This document shows positions 52,406 to 61,941 of a stretch of DNA of 64,000 nt, piece by piece (the first letter of the stretch is position 1; every line of letters begins with the position of its first letter). The stretch is from Blautia luti. Lineage in GTDB: Bacteria > Bacillota > Clostridia > Lachnospirales > Lachnospiraceae. The DNA is taken from NCBI RefSeq assembly GCF_033096465.1, contig NZ_AP028156.1, forward strand, positions 3,242,501-3,306,500, given 5' to 3'. A program made the position numbers and the translations under genes. Below the pieces are notes generated by a model. It saw nothing but the letters and a program-made list of their open reading frames with translations. It did not search any database and was not told where the DNA came from.

Positions 52406-53782
52406 ATGAAACGAATTGATTTTGAAAACGGAACTGTGACCAACAATATATTAAGCGCTGCGCTTCCCATGCTGGTAGCGCAGATATTGAATCTTTTATA
52501 CAACATTGTGGACCGTATCTATATCGCCAGGATCCATGATATAGGAACAACTGCACTTGGCGCTGTGGGCTTATGCTTTCCGATCATCATGATCATTACT
52601 GCTTTCAGTAATCTCTTTGGTTCCGGAGGTGCACCAATTTTCTCTATCAACCGCGGAAAAGGAGATTCCAGGACTGCTGACATGATCATGAATACTGCTT
52701 TCACCATGTTATGTGGAAGTGCTGCTGTGCTGATGCTGATCGGATTTCTTTTTGCCCGCCCCTTACTGACTCTGTTTGGTGCTTCAGATGATGCTCTGGT
52801 TTATGCGTATCCCTATCTGATGATCTACCTTCTGGGTACTCTCCCTTCCATGATAGCAACAGGAATGAATCCTTTTATCAATGCACAGGGATATGCCATT
52901 ATCGGTATGCTGTCAGTAACAGTCGGTGCAGTGGCAAATATTATTCTTGATCCGATTTTTATTTTTGTTCTGGATATGGGGATTAAGGGTGCAGCGATTG
53001 CTACTGTCATCTCTCAGATTCTCTCTGCCTTACTTGTATTTTATTTTCTTCATGGAAAATCAGAATTGAAGGTAAGATGGATTCATATAAATGAGATTTC
53101 TGAGTGCACCAGACATGCCAGGGATATCATCAGTCTGGGGTCTGCTGGATTTATCATGCAGCTGACTAACAGCCTGGTAAGTATCTGCTGCAATAATGTT
53201 CTTTCCGTGACAGGCGGTGATATTTATATCTCTGTCATGACTATTATATCCAGTGTTCGCCAGATGGTGGAGACGCCTATCCATGCGATCAATGAGGGAA
53301 CCTCTCCTGTTCTCAGCTACAATTACGGAGCCAGACGTCCTGACAGGGTAAAGAAAGCAGGGGTTGTTCTGATCATTATGGTTCTGATCTATACAGGTAT
53401 CATGTGGAGCGTCATTCTCATTGCCCCTGAATTTCTGATCGGGATCTTCAGTTCAGACAAACTGCTATTAAAGGATGCAGTTCCTGCACTGAAACTTTAC
53501 TTTGCAGCCTTTATTTTTATGGATCTGCAGTATATTGGTCAGACAGTGTTTAAATCATTAAATAAAAAAAAGCAGGCGATTTTTTTCTCCCTGCTTCGTA
53601 AAGTATTTATCGTGGTTCCGCTGACTTATTTCCTGCCCTATGGGTTACACATGGGTACAGATGGCGTGTTTATGGCTGAACCGGTGTCTAATGTGATCGG
53701 TGGCTCTCTGTGCTTTATTACCATGTTGATTACCATATTGCCTGAATTAAACAAAATGGGAACTACATATTTCCCAGAATAA
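52406..53782 (+). CDS. MATE family efflux transporter
   Basis: A 458-residue, twelve-helix MATE pump (LPMLVAQILNLLYNIVDRIY, GMNPFINAQGYAIIGMLSV, DPIFIFVLDMGIKGAAIATV). The ATG at 52406 with AGGAAG upstream is better supported than one at 52313. Its last 20 nt overlap the 3' end of the convergent sseB-like gene. Confidence 0.9.
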   Translation: MKRIDFENGTVTNNILSAALPMLVAQILNLLYNIVDRIYIARIHDIGTTALGAVGLCFPIIMIITAFSNLFGSGGAPIFSINRGKGDSRTADMIMNTAFTMLCGSAAVLMLIGFLFARPLLTLFGASDDALVYAYPYLMIYLLGTLPSMIATGMNPFINAQGYAIIGMLSVTVGAVANIILDPIFIFVLDMGIKGAAIATVISQILSALLVFYFLHGKSELKVRWIHINEISECTRHARDIISLGSAGFIMQLTNSLVSICCNNVLSVTGGDIYISVMTIISSVRQMVETPIHAINEGTSPVLSYNYGARRPDRVKKAGVVLIIMVLIYTGIMWSVILIAPEFLIGIFSSDKLLLKDAVPALKLYFAAFIFMDLQYIGQTVFKSLNKKKQAIFFSLLRKVFIVVPLTYFLPYGLHMGTDGVFMAEPVSNVIGGSLCFITMLITILPELNKMGTTYFPE

Positions 53783-54191
53783 TATTAATCAGGTTCTTAT
53801 CCAACATGATCGTGCGATTCCATGGGTTAAGAATGATTCCCTCAATCTCATTTACCTGTAATGCTGAATTGAAAAGCTGATCTATGTCTGTCAGAAAAGT
53901 GGACTGAACGCTTCCGCCGTCTTTCAATTCTTCCTCAAAGCCGGTAAATGCCGCCCACCAGACTTTTCCATCTCCGGTTTTCACTGTGCCGATCCGGAGC
54001 TGGTTGTCTCCTGTGGGCAGTTCTACTGAAAGGATAAACTGGCCGTTTTCTCTCATTCGTCTACGGATTACAGTCAGTGTATGTGCCAGCATTTCCTGAG
54101 TGGCTTCCTGCTGCAGAGCAGCGATCGCCTGCTCTATTTTTTCATTTCCCTGAAGACCTTTATCCTGATTTACATTCTTATTATCGCTCAT
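53763..54191 (-). CDS. SseB-family protein
   Basis: A 142-residue soluble protein with the SseB N-terminal fold (GQFILSVELPTGDNQLRIGT, GKVWWAAFTGFEEE, GIILNPWNRTIMLDKNLI). The family has no settled biochemical role. Tail-to-tail overlap with the MATE gene on the other strand is 20 nt. Confidence 0.75.
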   Translation of the reverse strand: MSDNKNVNQDKGLQGNEKIEQAIAALQQEATQEMLAHTLTVIRRRMRENGQFILSVELPTGDNQLRIGTVKTGDGKVWWAAFTGFEEELKDGGSVQSTFLTDIDQLFNSALQVNEIEGIILNPWNRTIMLDKNLINIILGNM

Positions 54192-54248
54192 ATTAATATC
54201 TCTTTTATGCCTTTCATCGTTTTATTTCCAGTGTATTTTCTAAATTTT

Positions 54249-54584
54249 TCAGCTTTTTGATGGCTTTCTCAGGATCTCATGCGGTGCTTCTATCTCATTT
54301 GCCAGCGTATGTTCTGTCAGCTCTGATAACAGTTTCAACTTCTTATTGAGCAGAGGCCGCATACAGTTCGGAACATGTTCCTGGTGTGCTCTGTGGATTG
54401 CCACACATTCCTTGCAGTTTCCGTGATAACGACAGGCTTTCTGGCAGGAACAGTGATCCTTCTCCTTGTATTCTTCACGAAATTCTGCCGCGAATTCCTC
54501 CTGCAGACGCAGACCCTCTGCACGGTTTCCTTTATGAAACTCAGCCATTGCGTCTAATTCCTTCTGATTTCCTTCAATCTTCAT
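54249..54584 (-). CDS. Small Cys/His-rich protein of unknown function
   Basis: A 111-residue protein. A charged helical N-terminus is followed by a Cys-rich centre CSCQKACRYHGNCKEC with His nearby (AIHRAHQEHVPNC), a likely zinc site. No membrane or export signal. GGAAA lies 9 nt before the ATG. I do not recognise a function. Confidence 0.6.
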   Translation of the reverse strand: MKIEGNQKELDAMAEFHKGNRAEGLRLQEEFAAEFREEYKEKDHCSCQKACRYHGNCKECVAIHRAHQEHVPNCMRPLLNKKLKLLSELTEHTLANEIEAPHEILRKPSKS

Positions 54585-54672
54585 ATGTTGAATTTCCTTT
54601 CCCAGCCTTCATTACGGATTTTCTGCTTTACTTAAGATCTCTTTTTGCGTTCTCTGCTCTTATTCTTAATTT

Positions 54673-54990
54673 TTAATCCTGTTTATATTTCACAGCAGTT
54701 CCATATGCAATCACTTCTGCTGCCCCTGACATTACCTGGGAGGAGCCATATTTCACACCGATCACAGCATCCGCATTCATCTCTTTGGCTTCATCCACCA
54801 TACGCTTGGTGGCAATCTGTCTTGCCTCATTGAGCATTTCCGTATAGCCAGTGATTTCTCCGCCTACCAGAGTCTTCATCCCTGCCATGAAATCTTTTCC
54901 TACATTTTTTGTCTGTACAACTGTTCCCTTTACAATTCCCAGTGCCTCAAACTCTACACCCGGAATGTATTCAATACTTAGAAGCTTCAT
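54673..54990 (-). CDS. UPF0145 / YbjQ heavy-metal-binding-domain protein
   Basis: A 105-residue protein of the YbjQ family, with EALGIVKGTVVQTKNVGKDF, the ARQIATKRMVDEAKEM helix and ADAVIGVKYGSSQV. YbjQ proteins form pentamers; a metal link is named but not proven. The start at 54990 is placed by GGAGG and overlaps the end of the upstream merR gene by 20 nt, so the two are coupled. Confidence 0.85.
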   Translation of the reverse strand: MKLLSIEYIPGVEFEALGIVKGTVVQTKNVGKDFMAGMKTLVGGEITGYTEMLNEARQIATKRMVDEAKEMNADAVIGVKYGSSQVMSGAAEVIAYGTAVKYKQD

Positions 54991-55612
54991 CCTCTTCTCC
55001 TCCTTCAATCTCTTTCATGCGTCCTGCAAGTGCTGCCAGAATTCCTCCGATAATCACAACCGGTATGGCGATCAGAAATATCAGCAGTCCGGTCGGTATG
55101 GGATCTTGTGTATTTGCCCACAGCATAAGCCCTATGGTAAATCCCATAAGCAAAATCATAACTACTGCTCCAATGATCGCTCCTGTCCTTCTTTTCTTAC
55201 GGATATCTGTTTTCTTTATATCCATAAACCTTGCACCCTCTTTCTCCATCTGCTCGATTTCTTCCAGACAGTTCTCGGCATTCAAGGTATCCAGAGACTG
55301 ATGTTCTGCAATCAGGCGCTCACACATTTCCTGCATTTTCACAAGACCCTCCCTGCGGCGTTCCAGTTCTCCCAGGTGCTGTTCCAGACAGACCTGCAGG
55401 CTTTTCCTCTTTTCAAAAAGAGCTCTCATCTCTTCTATGGAAATATCCATCTTCCGGAATAATTTGATTTCCTGAAGTCTGGCAATATCTGCCGTATGAT
55501 ATTCCCGGTATCCGTTCTCTGCACGCTCCACATTCAGGAGACCCTGTTCTTCATAAAAACGGATATTCTTTCTGGTGATGCCTACCAGCTCTTCCACCTG
55601 TTTGATCTTCAT
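54971..55612 (-). CDS. MerR family regulator with a C-terminal membrane anchor
   Basis: A 213-residue protein. The MerR DNA-binding domain is at the N-terminus (VEELVGITRKNIRFYEEQGL), followed by a long dimerisation helix to about residue 130, then two transmembrane helices near 143-165 and 173-195 (GAIIGAVVMILLMGFTIGLM, TGLLIFLIAIPVVIIGGIL). Normal MerR regulators are soluble and end in a metal or drug site, so this one would act from the membrane. Its promoter has the 19-bp MerR-type spacer. Probably senses a membrane or envelope signal. Confidence 0.85.
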   Translation of the reverse strand: MKIKQVEELVGITRKNIRFYEEQGLLNVERAENGYREYHTADIARLQEIKLFRKMDISIEEMRALFEKRKSLQVCLEQHLGELERRREGLVKMQEMCERLIAEHQSLDTLNAENCLEEIEQMEKEGARFMDIKKTDIRKKRRTGAIIGAVVMILLMGFTIGLMLWANTQDPIPTGLLIFLIAIPVVIIGGILAALAGRMKEIEGGEEDEASKY

Positions 55613-55682
55613 ACTGCTACCTCTTGCTTTCCTGACAGCAGATATAGCTGATCCGCTGCTCTACTGCCCTGTCTGTGCTTCC

Positions 55683-55713
55683 TTTATACTGCTTCCACAA
55701 GGAGGAAGGTCAA
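55683..55713 (-). promoter_or_regulatory. MerR-type promoter with 19-bp spacer and dyad
   Basis: On the minus strand TTGACC (55708-55713), a 19-nt spacer and TATAAA (55683-55688). The spacer carries the dyad CTTCC...GGAAG. This long-spacer layout is the hallmark of MerR-activated promoters and indicates autoregulation. Confidence 0.75.
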
Positions 55714-55808
55714 GTATTTTTTGAAAAAAATCGAAAAAAAGTATAGCTTCCGGCAGGGGGAATCTTCTGTTTTACACATGATATTATGATATTGGAGATA
55801 ATTGATTC

Positions 55809-57134
55809 TTATTTACTCTTTGAAGCTCCTGTACGGTCTGAACCTCTCATAATTGTGATCAGAGAGCTGAGCAGCAATAACATGGGATAAAACAATTTCG
55901 GCATGATCTGAAATGCAGAAATCTCACCACCCAGCTCGTTCACTGCTGAGATCGCAACCAGCATCTGTGCACCATATGGAATCACTCCCTGGAAAACACA
56001 GGAAAAAGTATCCAGTATGGAAGCTGTCTTTCTCGGTGTAATTCCATACTCCTCTGCCATTTCCTTTGCGATAGGGTTTGCCATTACGATCGCCACTGTA
56101 TTATTGGCAGTGGCAATATCCATAGTTCCTACCAGAAGTCCCATTCCAAGCTGTCCGCCCTTTTTTCCGCGGAAAATTTTATGGATCCAGCCAAGAAGTG
56201 CATCGAATCCACCATACTCACGTATCAGCGCACACATGGCAGCTACCAGAATCGCCACCATACAGGTCTCAAACATTCCGGATACACCGGATCCCATATT
56301 TTTCAGGATCTCTACAGGTGTGGTATGTCCTCCGATCAGCATAATAAATGCTCCGGATACGATTCCTGTCAGCAATACCACAAACACATTGATCCCAACA
56401 ATTCCTCCGATCAATACCAGCACATACGGTATTACCTGTGTCAGATGATAGGGCTGGATCACACGGCCCTGGATTTCTGTCTGAAATGACAAAATCAGAA
56501 TTAAAATCAGTGTAGCAACGGCTGCCGGAAGAGCGATCCAGAAGTTTTCCCTGAATTTGTCTTTCATCTCACATCCCTGACCATTACATGCGGCAATCGT
56601 CGTATCTGAAATAAAAGAAAGATTGTCCCCAAACATGGCTCCTCCCATAACAGAAGCCACACAAAATGCCAGATCAAATCCTGATGCTGTGGAAACTGCT
56701 GCTGCGATGGGTGTCAGAAGGGTAATGGTTCCCACAGAGGTTCCCATAGCCACAGACACAAAACAGGCAACTATAAACAGCACCGATACTGAAAATCTGG
56801 CAGGTATCAGACTCAGCATACAATATGCAACACTCTCAGCACTGCTTCTTCCCACAACCCCAACAAAGGAACCTGCTGCAAGGAAGATTAAAAGCATAGT
56901 GATGATATTTTTGTCCCCAACTCCCTGTGCCATGATCTCCAGTTTCTTATCAAAATCCAGCGATCTGTTCTGCAGACAGGCAACCAGGATTGCAACAAGA
57001 AATGCTACTACAATAGGCACATTATAAAATCCCATGGGGATTTCCATCACATACTCAAACAAAATGCCCAGTCCAAGGTATAATACAAGAAATACACCAA
57101 TGGGAAGCAGGGCAATTCCTTTTCCTTTTTTCAT
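55809..57134 (-). CDS. NhaC-family Na+/H+ antiporter
   Basis: A 441-residue, 10-12-helix antiporter. GTSVGTITLLTPIAAAVS, MGGAMFGDNLSFISDTTIAA and MDIATANNTVAIVMANPIA, with acidic/polar residues in helices, are family marks. NhaC-type proteins exchange Na+ for H+ or, in relatives, malate/lactate. Nothing in the sequence fixes the ion. Confidence 0.88.
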   Translation of the reverse strand: MKKGKGIALLPIGVFLVLYLGLGILFEYVMEIPMGFYNVPIVVAFLVAILVACLQNRSLDFDKKLEIMAQGVGDKNIITMLLIFLAAGSFVGVVGRSSAESVAYCMLSLIPARFSVSVLFIVACFVSVAMGTSVGTITLLTPIAAAVSTASGFDLAFCVASVMGGAMFGDNLSFISDTTIAACNGQGCEMKDKFRENFWIALPAAVATLILILILSFQTEIQGRVIQPYHLTQVIPYVLVLIGGIVGINVFVVLLTGIVSGAFIMLIGGHTTPVEILKNMGSGVSGMFETCMVAILVAAMCALIREYGGFDALLGWIHKIFRGKKGGQLGMGLLVGTMDIATANNTVAIVMANPIAKEMAEEYGITPRKTASILDTFSCVFQGVIPYGAQMLVAISAVNELGGEISAFQIMPKLFYPMLLLLSSLITIMRGSDRTGASKSK

Positions 57135-57224
57135 CTTTCATCCTCTTTCTACCATAATCTCTTTATGGTTATATAATCACCCTGCTATTTTAGCATACCC
57201 ACAGCTTTCCTGCCATAATATTTC

Positions 57225-58079
57225 TCACAGCTTTGGCTGATAGCGCATATCCGATACATTGTAAACCGTCACAAAGGCCTTTGGATCTTCATGATTGATG
57301 TAAGCCATCAGCTTCTGATATTCTGTTTTGTCTACGATCGTGATGATCTCATTGCGTTTCTTCATATTATAGGCACCTGTCGCTTCATAGATCGTCGCTC
57401 CGCTGTGCAGATCTTCAATAATGAATTTACGCAGCTCTTCCTCTTTCTGAGTGATGACACAGACACGCCTCTTAATATTATGGTCAAAGATAAAGTGATC
57501 CAGAACCATTCCATTAAAGTATGTTCCCAGAATACTCAGCACCACTGTCTTCTTATCATATACCATCGCTGCGGAAAGAGCCACACACATACCGGAAAGA
57601 GACATTGCTTTTCCCAGTTCCATGTGAAGATATTTGTTCATAATCTTTGCCACAATATCCAGACCACCGGAGGATGCATTTCTGTTAAAAAGAATGCTCA
57701 GTCCTACGCTGACTACCAGAATATAGCACAGCACATCCAGCTCCTGACTGTTGGTCATGGAGCCAAAATCCGGAAATACTTTCTCAAATAATCCGAGAAA
57801 TAAAGGCAAAACAATGCTGGTGTAAACCGTTTTTACGCCAAACTCGCGTCCGCAGGTGATAAAGCCAATGATCAGAAGTACCACATTCAAAATCATGGTA
57901 ATTGCAGACAACGGCAATGGTACAAAGTTTGATAACACGATACCAAGACCGGAGATACTGCTTACAGAGGTATGGCTCGGCACCAGAAAGAAATAAACTG
58001 CTGCCGCAATGATCGCTACCGCACCTGTCAGAATCAGCACTTCCTTTATGATATCTGCATAATTTAGTTGTTTTTTCAT
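57225..58079 (-). CDS. YitT family membrane protein (DUF2179 domain), second copy
   Basis: A 284-residue relative of the protein at 18767-19630: five helices with NRNASSGGLDIVAKIMNKYL and a C-terminal DUF2179 domain (KKRNEIITIVDKTEYQKLMA). The ATG at 58079 (AGGAAA before it) is preferred over 58106. Sequence differs well beyond recent duplication. Role unknown. Confidence 0.85.
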   Translation of the reverse strand: MKKQLNYADIIKEVLILTGAVAIIAAAVYFFLVPSHTSVSSISGLGIVLSNFVPLPLSAITMILNVVLLIIGFITCGREFGVKTVYTSIVLPLFLGLFEKVFPDFGSMTNSQELDVLCYILVVSVGLSILFNRNASSGGLDIVAKIMNKYLHMELGKAMSLSGMCVALSAAMVYDKKTVVLSILGTYFNGMVLDHFIFDHNIKRRVCVITQKEEELRKFIIEDLHSGATIYEATGAYNMKKRNEIITIVDKTEYQKLMAYINHEDPKAFVTVYNVSDMRYQPKL

Positions 58080-58267
58080 AGTTAAGTTTCCTGTCTTTCT
58101 TTCCATATTCTTGTTCTATTGTAACATATGGGAAGAGAATGTCCATCAGCAATTACAAAAAGAGGCTGCCTTCCATGACAACCCCTTTGTAAATCCTTAT
58201 AACCTATAGGACTGCTATAAAATTCGCTTTCATATTTTAGATCGTGTTTGAAAAACACTCTAAGATT

Positions 58268-58921
58268 TTATCCTAACGGCTCTGTATGTTCTTCAGATAA
58301 ATAAGCTTTCTGTTCTTCCTCCGAAGCTTCCCAGATTGTGGTTGTAGTTCCATCTTTATCTACATACATTTCCTTTATCTCATCTTTCTTCAGACTGCTG
58401 TGAATATGATCAAATGGATAAAAAATACTATCTACATATTTCTCCCATAAACTCTGTTCAAAATGGATAGTTCCTACGCCTGTTTCTGTGTCTAAAGATG
58501 TATTCCAGTGGTAATTTCCTCTTATATTCGTTTTATATGTTACTTCATCTTCATTATCCTCAACAATAGTGATTCCGGCATCTTTGTAGTTGATATATGT
58601 AATATGTTTGTTCATAAAAGTGAATACTGCCACAAAGCAAATTACGGTTGCTGCAATTGAAACCAGAATTGTTTTTATCTTTCTTTTCTTTAAAAATTTG
58701 CTGAAATTCTTCAGATCATTTGCTCCATTTCTGCTTTCTTTTGTCTGTGCAGAGAGCTTCATGTCATTTTCAAGATCTGCCTTTGTCTCATGATATACTC
58801 GTTGGCAGATTTCGCAGTTTTGCAGATGTTCTTCTACCAGTTCTTTTGTGTCATCGCTCACTGTATCATCAATATACAATGGGAGAATATCCTGGATCAC
58901 ATTACAATTTATTTTTCCCAT
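58268..58921 (-). CDS. Anti-sigma factor, zf-HC2 type
   Basis: A 217-residue single-pass protein. The N-terminal zinc domain has the HxxxCxxC pattern (EEHLQNCEICQRVY), residues ~85-105 form a transmembrane helix (TILVSIAATVICFVAVFTF) and the rest is extracytoplasmic. It would hold the sigma factor encoded 1 nt upstream and release it on an envelope signal. Confidence 0.85.
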   Translation of the reverse strand: MGKINCNVIQDILPLYIDDTVSDDTKELVEEHLQNCEICQRVYHETKADLENDMKLSAQTKESRNGANDLKNFSKFLKKRKIKTILVSIAATVICFVAVFTFMNKHITYINYKDAGITIVEDNEDEVTYKTNIRGNYHWNTSLDTETGVGTIHFEQSLWEKYVDSIFYPFDHIHSSLKKDEIKEMYVDKDGTTTTIWEASEEEQKAYLSEEHTEPLG

Positions 58922-58922
58922 A

Positions 58923-59432
58923 TCATTTTTCCTCCTGACTTATCTGTGCTCTTATCATCTGTCGCGCACGGTGGTAAGTTACCCTCGCCCATCCGGCACT
59001 TTTCTGATAGCATTTTCCGATCTGCTCAAAGGAGAGCTCACCGTATATCCGCAGATGAAATACTTCCCTGTAGGGTTCCGGTATCAGTTCTGCATAGCGT
59101 TTGAGATTCCGAACAGTCTCATCCTGCACGATCTGATCCAGTACGGCCGGCGATGTATCCTGCATGGAATCCTGCATTATTTCTGAAAATTCTTCGCCCA
59201 CATAGATTTTATTTCGTCTGCAATAGCGGAAATATGTATTCTTGGCAATTACAAATAGCCATGCGCGGATATCCTTCCGGCCGTCAAATTTCTCAATATT
59301 ATTCATTGCCTTCAGGAATGTTTCCTGGGTGATTTCCTCTGCCAGACTTTCATTTTCGGAAAGTGCCCGGATATAGAGAAAGACATCATGGAAATACTTC
59401 CGGTAAATTGTTTCGATTTCTGATTTCTCCAT
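58923..59432 (-). CDS. ECF sigma-70 factor
   Basis: A 169-residue ECF sigma: region 2 (EEITQETFLKAMNNIEKFDG, RAWLFVIAKN) and region 4 (LIPEPYREVFHLRIYGELSF, EQIGKCYQKSAGWARVTYHR). It lies between a lipoprotein gene (21 nt upstream) and its zf-HC2 anti-sigma. The promoter upstream of the lipoprotein has an ECF-type -35, suggesting autoregulation. Confidence 0.9.
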   Translation of the reverse strand: MEKSEIETIYRKYFHDVFLYIRALSENESLAEEITQETFLKAMNNIEKFDGRKDIRAWLFVIAKNTYFRYCRRNKIYVGEEFSEIMQDSMQDTSPAVLDQIVQDETVRNLKRYAELIPEPYREVFHLRIYGELSFEQIGKCYQKSAGWARVTYHRARQMIRAQISQEEK

Positions 59433-59453
59433 TCCTGCTCCTTGTGTTTTTTA

Positions 59454-59750
59454 TTATCCAACTGCATCTTTCGGGATTTTTAATGGCCCGGTCTGGCCGA
59501 TCGTGGTGCCATCCTTATCCAGAATATAACCATCTTTATCCTGATATGACCCTGCCGGCGGTGTCCACATAGATCCATCTGACGACCTGATCTGTCTTCT
59601 TCCATTGAATGTCTGAACACGGTTCTGATTTTGTTGCATCTGCATTGAATATGCACGGCTGCTCACCTGAGTATCACTGTCTGTATCAGATGCACAACCT
59701 GATAAACCAACCATAACTGTCAGAATGAATATTCCAAAATATCGTTTCAT
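59454..59750 (-). CDS. Small lipoprotein
   Basis: A 98-residue protein with lipobox LSGC at residues 16-19, a Gln/Asn-rich segment and a short repeat DKDGYILDKDGTTIG. It is anchored outside the membrane and may be the signal-facing partner of the sigma/anti-sigma pair, as it heads the operon. Confidence 0.75.
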   Translation of the reverse strand: MKRYFGIFILTVMVGLSGCASDTDSDTQVSSRAYSMQMQQNQNRVQTFNGRRQIRSSDGSMWTPPAGSYQDKDGYILDKDGTTIGQTGPLKIPKDAVG

Positions 59751-59821
59751 GATGATCCTCCTGTCTGCTGTATCATTATTTTATCTGATGTCTTTCTATA
59801 TAATTAAGTCACAGACAGAAG

Positions 59822-59831
59822 AAACGTTACA
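59822..59831 (-). promoter_or_regulatory. ECF-type -35 element TGTAACGTTT
   Basis: TGTAACGTTT on the minus strand, 72 nt before the lipoprotein start, resembles the AAC-containing -35 boxes of ECF sigma factors (TGTAAC/TGAAAC). The -10 is not clear. It suggests the operon's own sigma controls it. Confidence 0.4.
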
Positions 59832-59887
59832 GGAAAATTTATATTTTGATATTTTAACCGAAGCAAGTAAGTTTCTTTTTACACTAC

Positions 59888-61048
59888 CTATTTGACTTTA
59901 TAATGCAATATTCCTTTGGTCAGAGACACTGCCAACACACCCACAGCTATTACAGCTACAACGTACCAGATACTGTATATATCATTCAGATTCACCTGCA
60001 TAATGAGAAACATCGGCATCGAGTCCACCAAAATCCATACAAATCCACCAAAAAAAATCCGTACAAGCAATGGAATTGCCCAACATATTGCAGTTGCAAC
60101 TACAGCTCCAAACATACTGTCCTGATATGCTGAAGTGCACAATGTAATGGCATTTAATGATAAAAATGCCAACATCCCCAATATCAAAAGCACTGACAAA
60201 TAACTGAAAAATGGAACTTTATCCACTGTCTTCCACATACTTCCCGAAATGACTACTCCTGTCAGATTGTATCCCCCCTTTAAGTCATACACGATTTTGC
60301 ATAATCCCCATGCACTTCCTGTAATTCCTGCATATAACAGAACTGTTATCGTAAAAGAAGCCAGAACTTTGGCTGAAGTATCCTTCCTTTTCCCCTCCAC
60401 TGTTGTAAAGATTAATGGTAGCATCTTTGTCTGACTTTCCTCTGCAAAAATACCTGAAATCACACAGATGATCATAATACTTCCCAGAATCAGTCCAAAC
60501 TGTAGCAGTTCTCCGAAAACTTTCCAGCCTGTGGTATATTCCAGTGTTGGTTTGAGCTTCCACATTGACAATATCTCATTTTTCATCTGTTTCTTATCGT
60601 TTTTTTCTGATTTGCTGTCTATATTTTCATTGTATTCTTTATAGGCTTTCCATAAATCAGTGTCCTTAAGCCTATATCGCTCTGTAGGTTTTACTCCATT
60701 CTCCCAACTTCCATTTGTAAAAAATCTTGTTACAAAATCATTCAGATAATTACCGTTCTTCCAGCCAGGCATATTTTCATTTAATTCCGAAGGAAGTCCA
60801 TATTTATCTACAATCTGATTGATTTTTTCATCTGTGACAGTACCCGCATACTCTTCTGTAATTTTTTTATTCATCTGTACTGCTTCATATCCTGAATAGC
60901 TCCGACCATCTATTACACATCTCTCATCTCCCACTTCCGCAAACCAGAAATACACAAACATCAATCCCAAGATTGCTAATATTCCTATCCAGAAAATCTT
61001 CCTGTGAAAAATTTTATAAAGTTCCATCTTATACAACTGCATTCTCAT
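59888..61048 (-). CDS. ABC-2 type transporter permease
   Basis: A 386-residue membrane protein: one helix near the N-terminus, a large extracytoplasmic loop (residues ~40-180) and five or six C-terminal helices (FGLILGSIMIICVISGIFAE, VLLILGMLAFLSLNAITLC). The pattern fits exporters for lantibiotics, drugs or lipids. It overlaps the ATPase gene by 20 nt and closes the operon. Confidence 0.8.
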   Translation of the reverse strand: MRMQLYKMELYKIFHRKIFWIGILAILGLMFVYFWFAEVGDERCVIDGRSYSGYEAVQMNKKITEEYAGTVTDEKINQIVDKYGLPSELNENMPGWKNGNYLNDFVTRFFTNGSWENGVKPTERYRLKDTDLWKAYKEYNENIDSKSEKNDKKQMKNEILSMWKLKPTLEYTTGWKVFGELLQFGLILGSIMIICVISGIFAEESQTKMLPLIFTTVEGKRKDTSAKVLASFTITVLLYAGITGSAWGLCKIVYDLKGGYNLTGVVISGSMWKTVDKVPFFSYLSVLLILGMLAFLSLNAITLCTSAYQDSMFGAVVATAICWAIPLLVRIFFGGFVWILVDSMPMFLIMQVNLNDIYSIWYVVAVIAVGVLAVSLTKGILHYKVK

Positions 61049-61940
61049 CTCTTCTGCTCCTTATTCTGTTAATATCCTGTGTTTGATAAAGATATGCATC
61101 CTCCAGTGTTTCCTCTGCAAGTTCAGCAGCGGGAAATGGGCATTTTTCTGAAATAATCCTCAGTTCTGCCTGGTTTTCCTCACTGCCGTTTCTCAGGTTA
61201 CTTACTATATACTGGTTACAAAGTTTTTGTGCCACATCAGTCGAAACATTACATTTCCAGACATATCCCTTTACACTTGCAGTAATCCCCTGTTCTGTTC
61301 CACTACAGATCAGTTCGCCATCCTTCATAATTAAAATCTGATCAGCGATGTATTCAATATCGGATACAATATGTGTCGAAAGTAATACTGTTTTTTCTTT
61401 TCCCAATGAACTGATAATATTTCTAAATTTTACCCTTTCTTTCGGATCCAATCCTGCAGTCGGTTCATCCAGAACCAGAATTTCCGGATTATTGAGTAAT
61501 GCCTGGGCTATTCCTACTCTCCGAAGCATTCCCCCTGAAAAAGTTCTAAGCTTTTTCTTTTTATCTTTCTGAAGTTCTACCAGTTCCAGCAGTTCCTGAA
61601 TCTTCTGCTCGGAACACTCCGCTGACATAGCTTTCAATGCAGCTATGTATCTCAGGAATCTTTCTGCTGTAAAATTGTCATAATATCCCAGTTCCTGTGG
61701 CAGATATCCCAGAAGTCTGCGATATTCTGCTCCCATCTGAGCAATTTCCATTCCATCATAATAAATATTTCCTGTGGTTGGCTGCAAAACTCCACAGATC
61801 AGACGCATCAGAGTTGTTTTTCCCGCCCCGTTTTCTCCGAGCAGACCATAAACTCCATGTTTAAATGTATAACTTACCTGTTTCACCGCTGTTTTGTCTT
61901 TATATTTTTTCTGAACCTCGTATAACTTTAATTCATGCAT
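61029..61940 (-). CDS. ABC transporter ATP-binding protein
   Basis: A 303-residue ATPase with Walker A GENGAGKTT, signature FSGGMLRRVGIAQAL, Walker B ILVLDEPTAGLDP and H-loop LLSTHIVSD, plus a C-terminal extension of about 80 residues. The ATG at 61940 has GGAGG 7 nt upstream and lies 1 nt after the previous stop. It drives the permease encoded next. Confidence 0.93.
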   Translation of the reverse strand: MHELKLYEVQKKYKDKTAVKQVSYTFKHGVYGLLGENGAGKTTLMRLICGVLQPTTGNIYYDGMEIAQMGAEYRRLLGYLPQELGYYDNFTAERFLRYIAALKAMSAECSEQKIQELLELVELQKDKKKKLRTFSGGMLRRVGIAQALLNNPEILVLDEPTAGLDPKERVKFRNIISSLGKEKTVLLSTHIVSDIEYIADQILIMKDGELICSGTEQGITASVKGYVWKCNVSTDVAQKLCNQYIVSNLRNGSEENQAELRIISEKCPFPAAELAEETLEDAYLYQTQDINRIRSRRDENAVV

Positions 61941-61941
61941 A

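Noticed and set aside
18767..58079. The two YitT genes as a recent duplication
   Set aside because: Sequence similarity is only at family level; the contexts differ.
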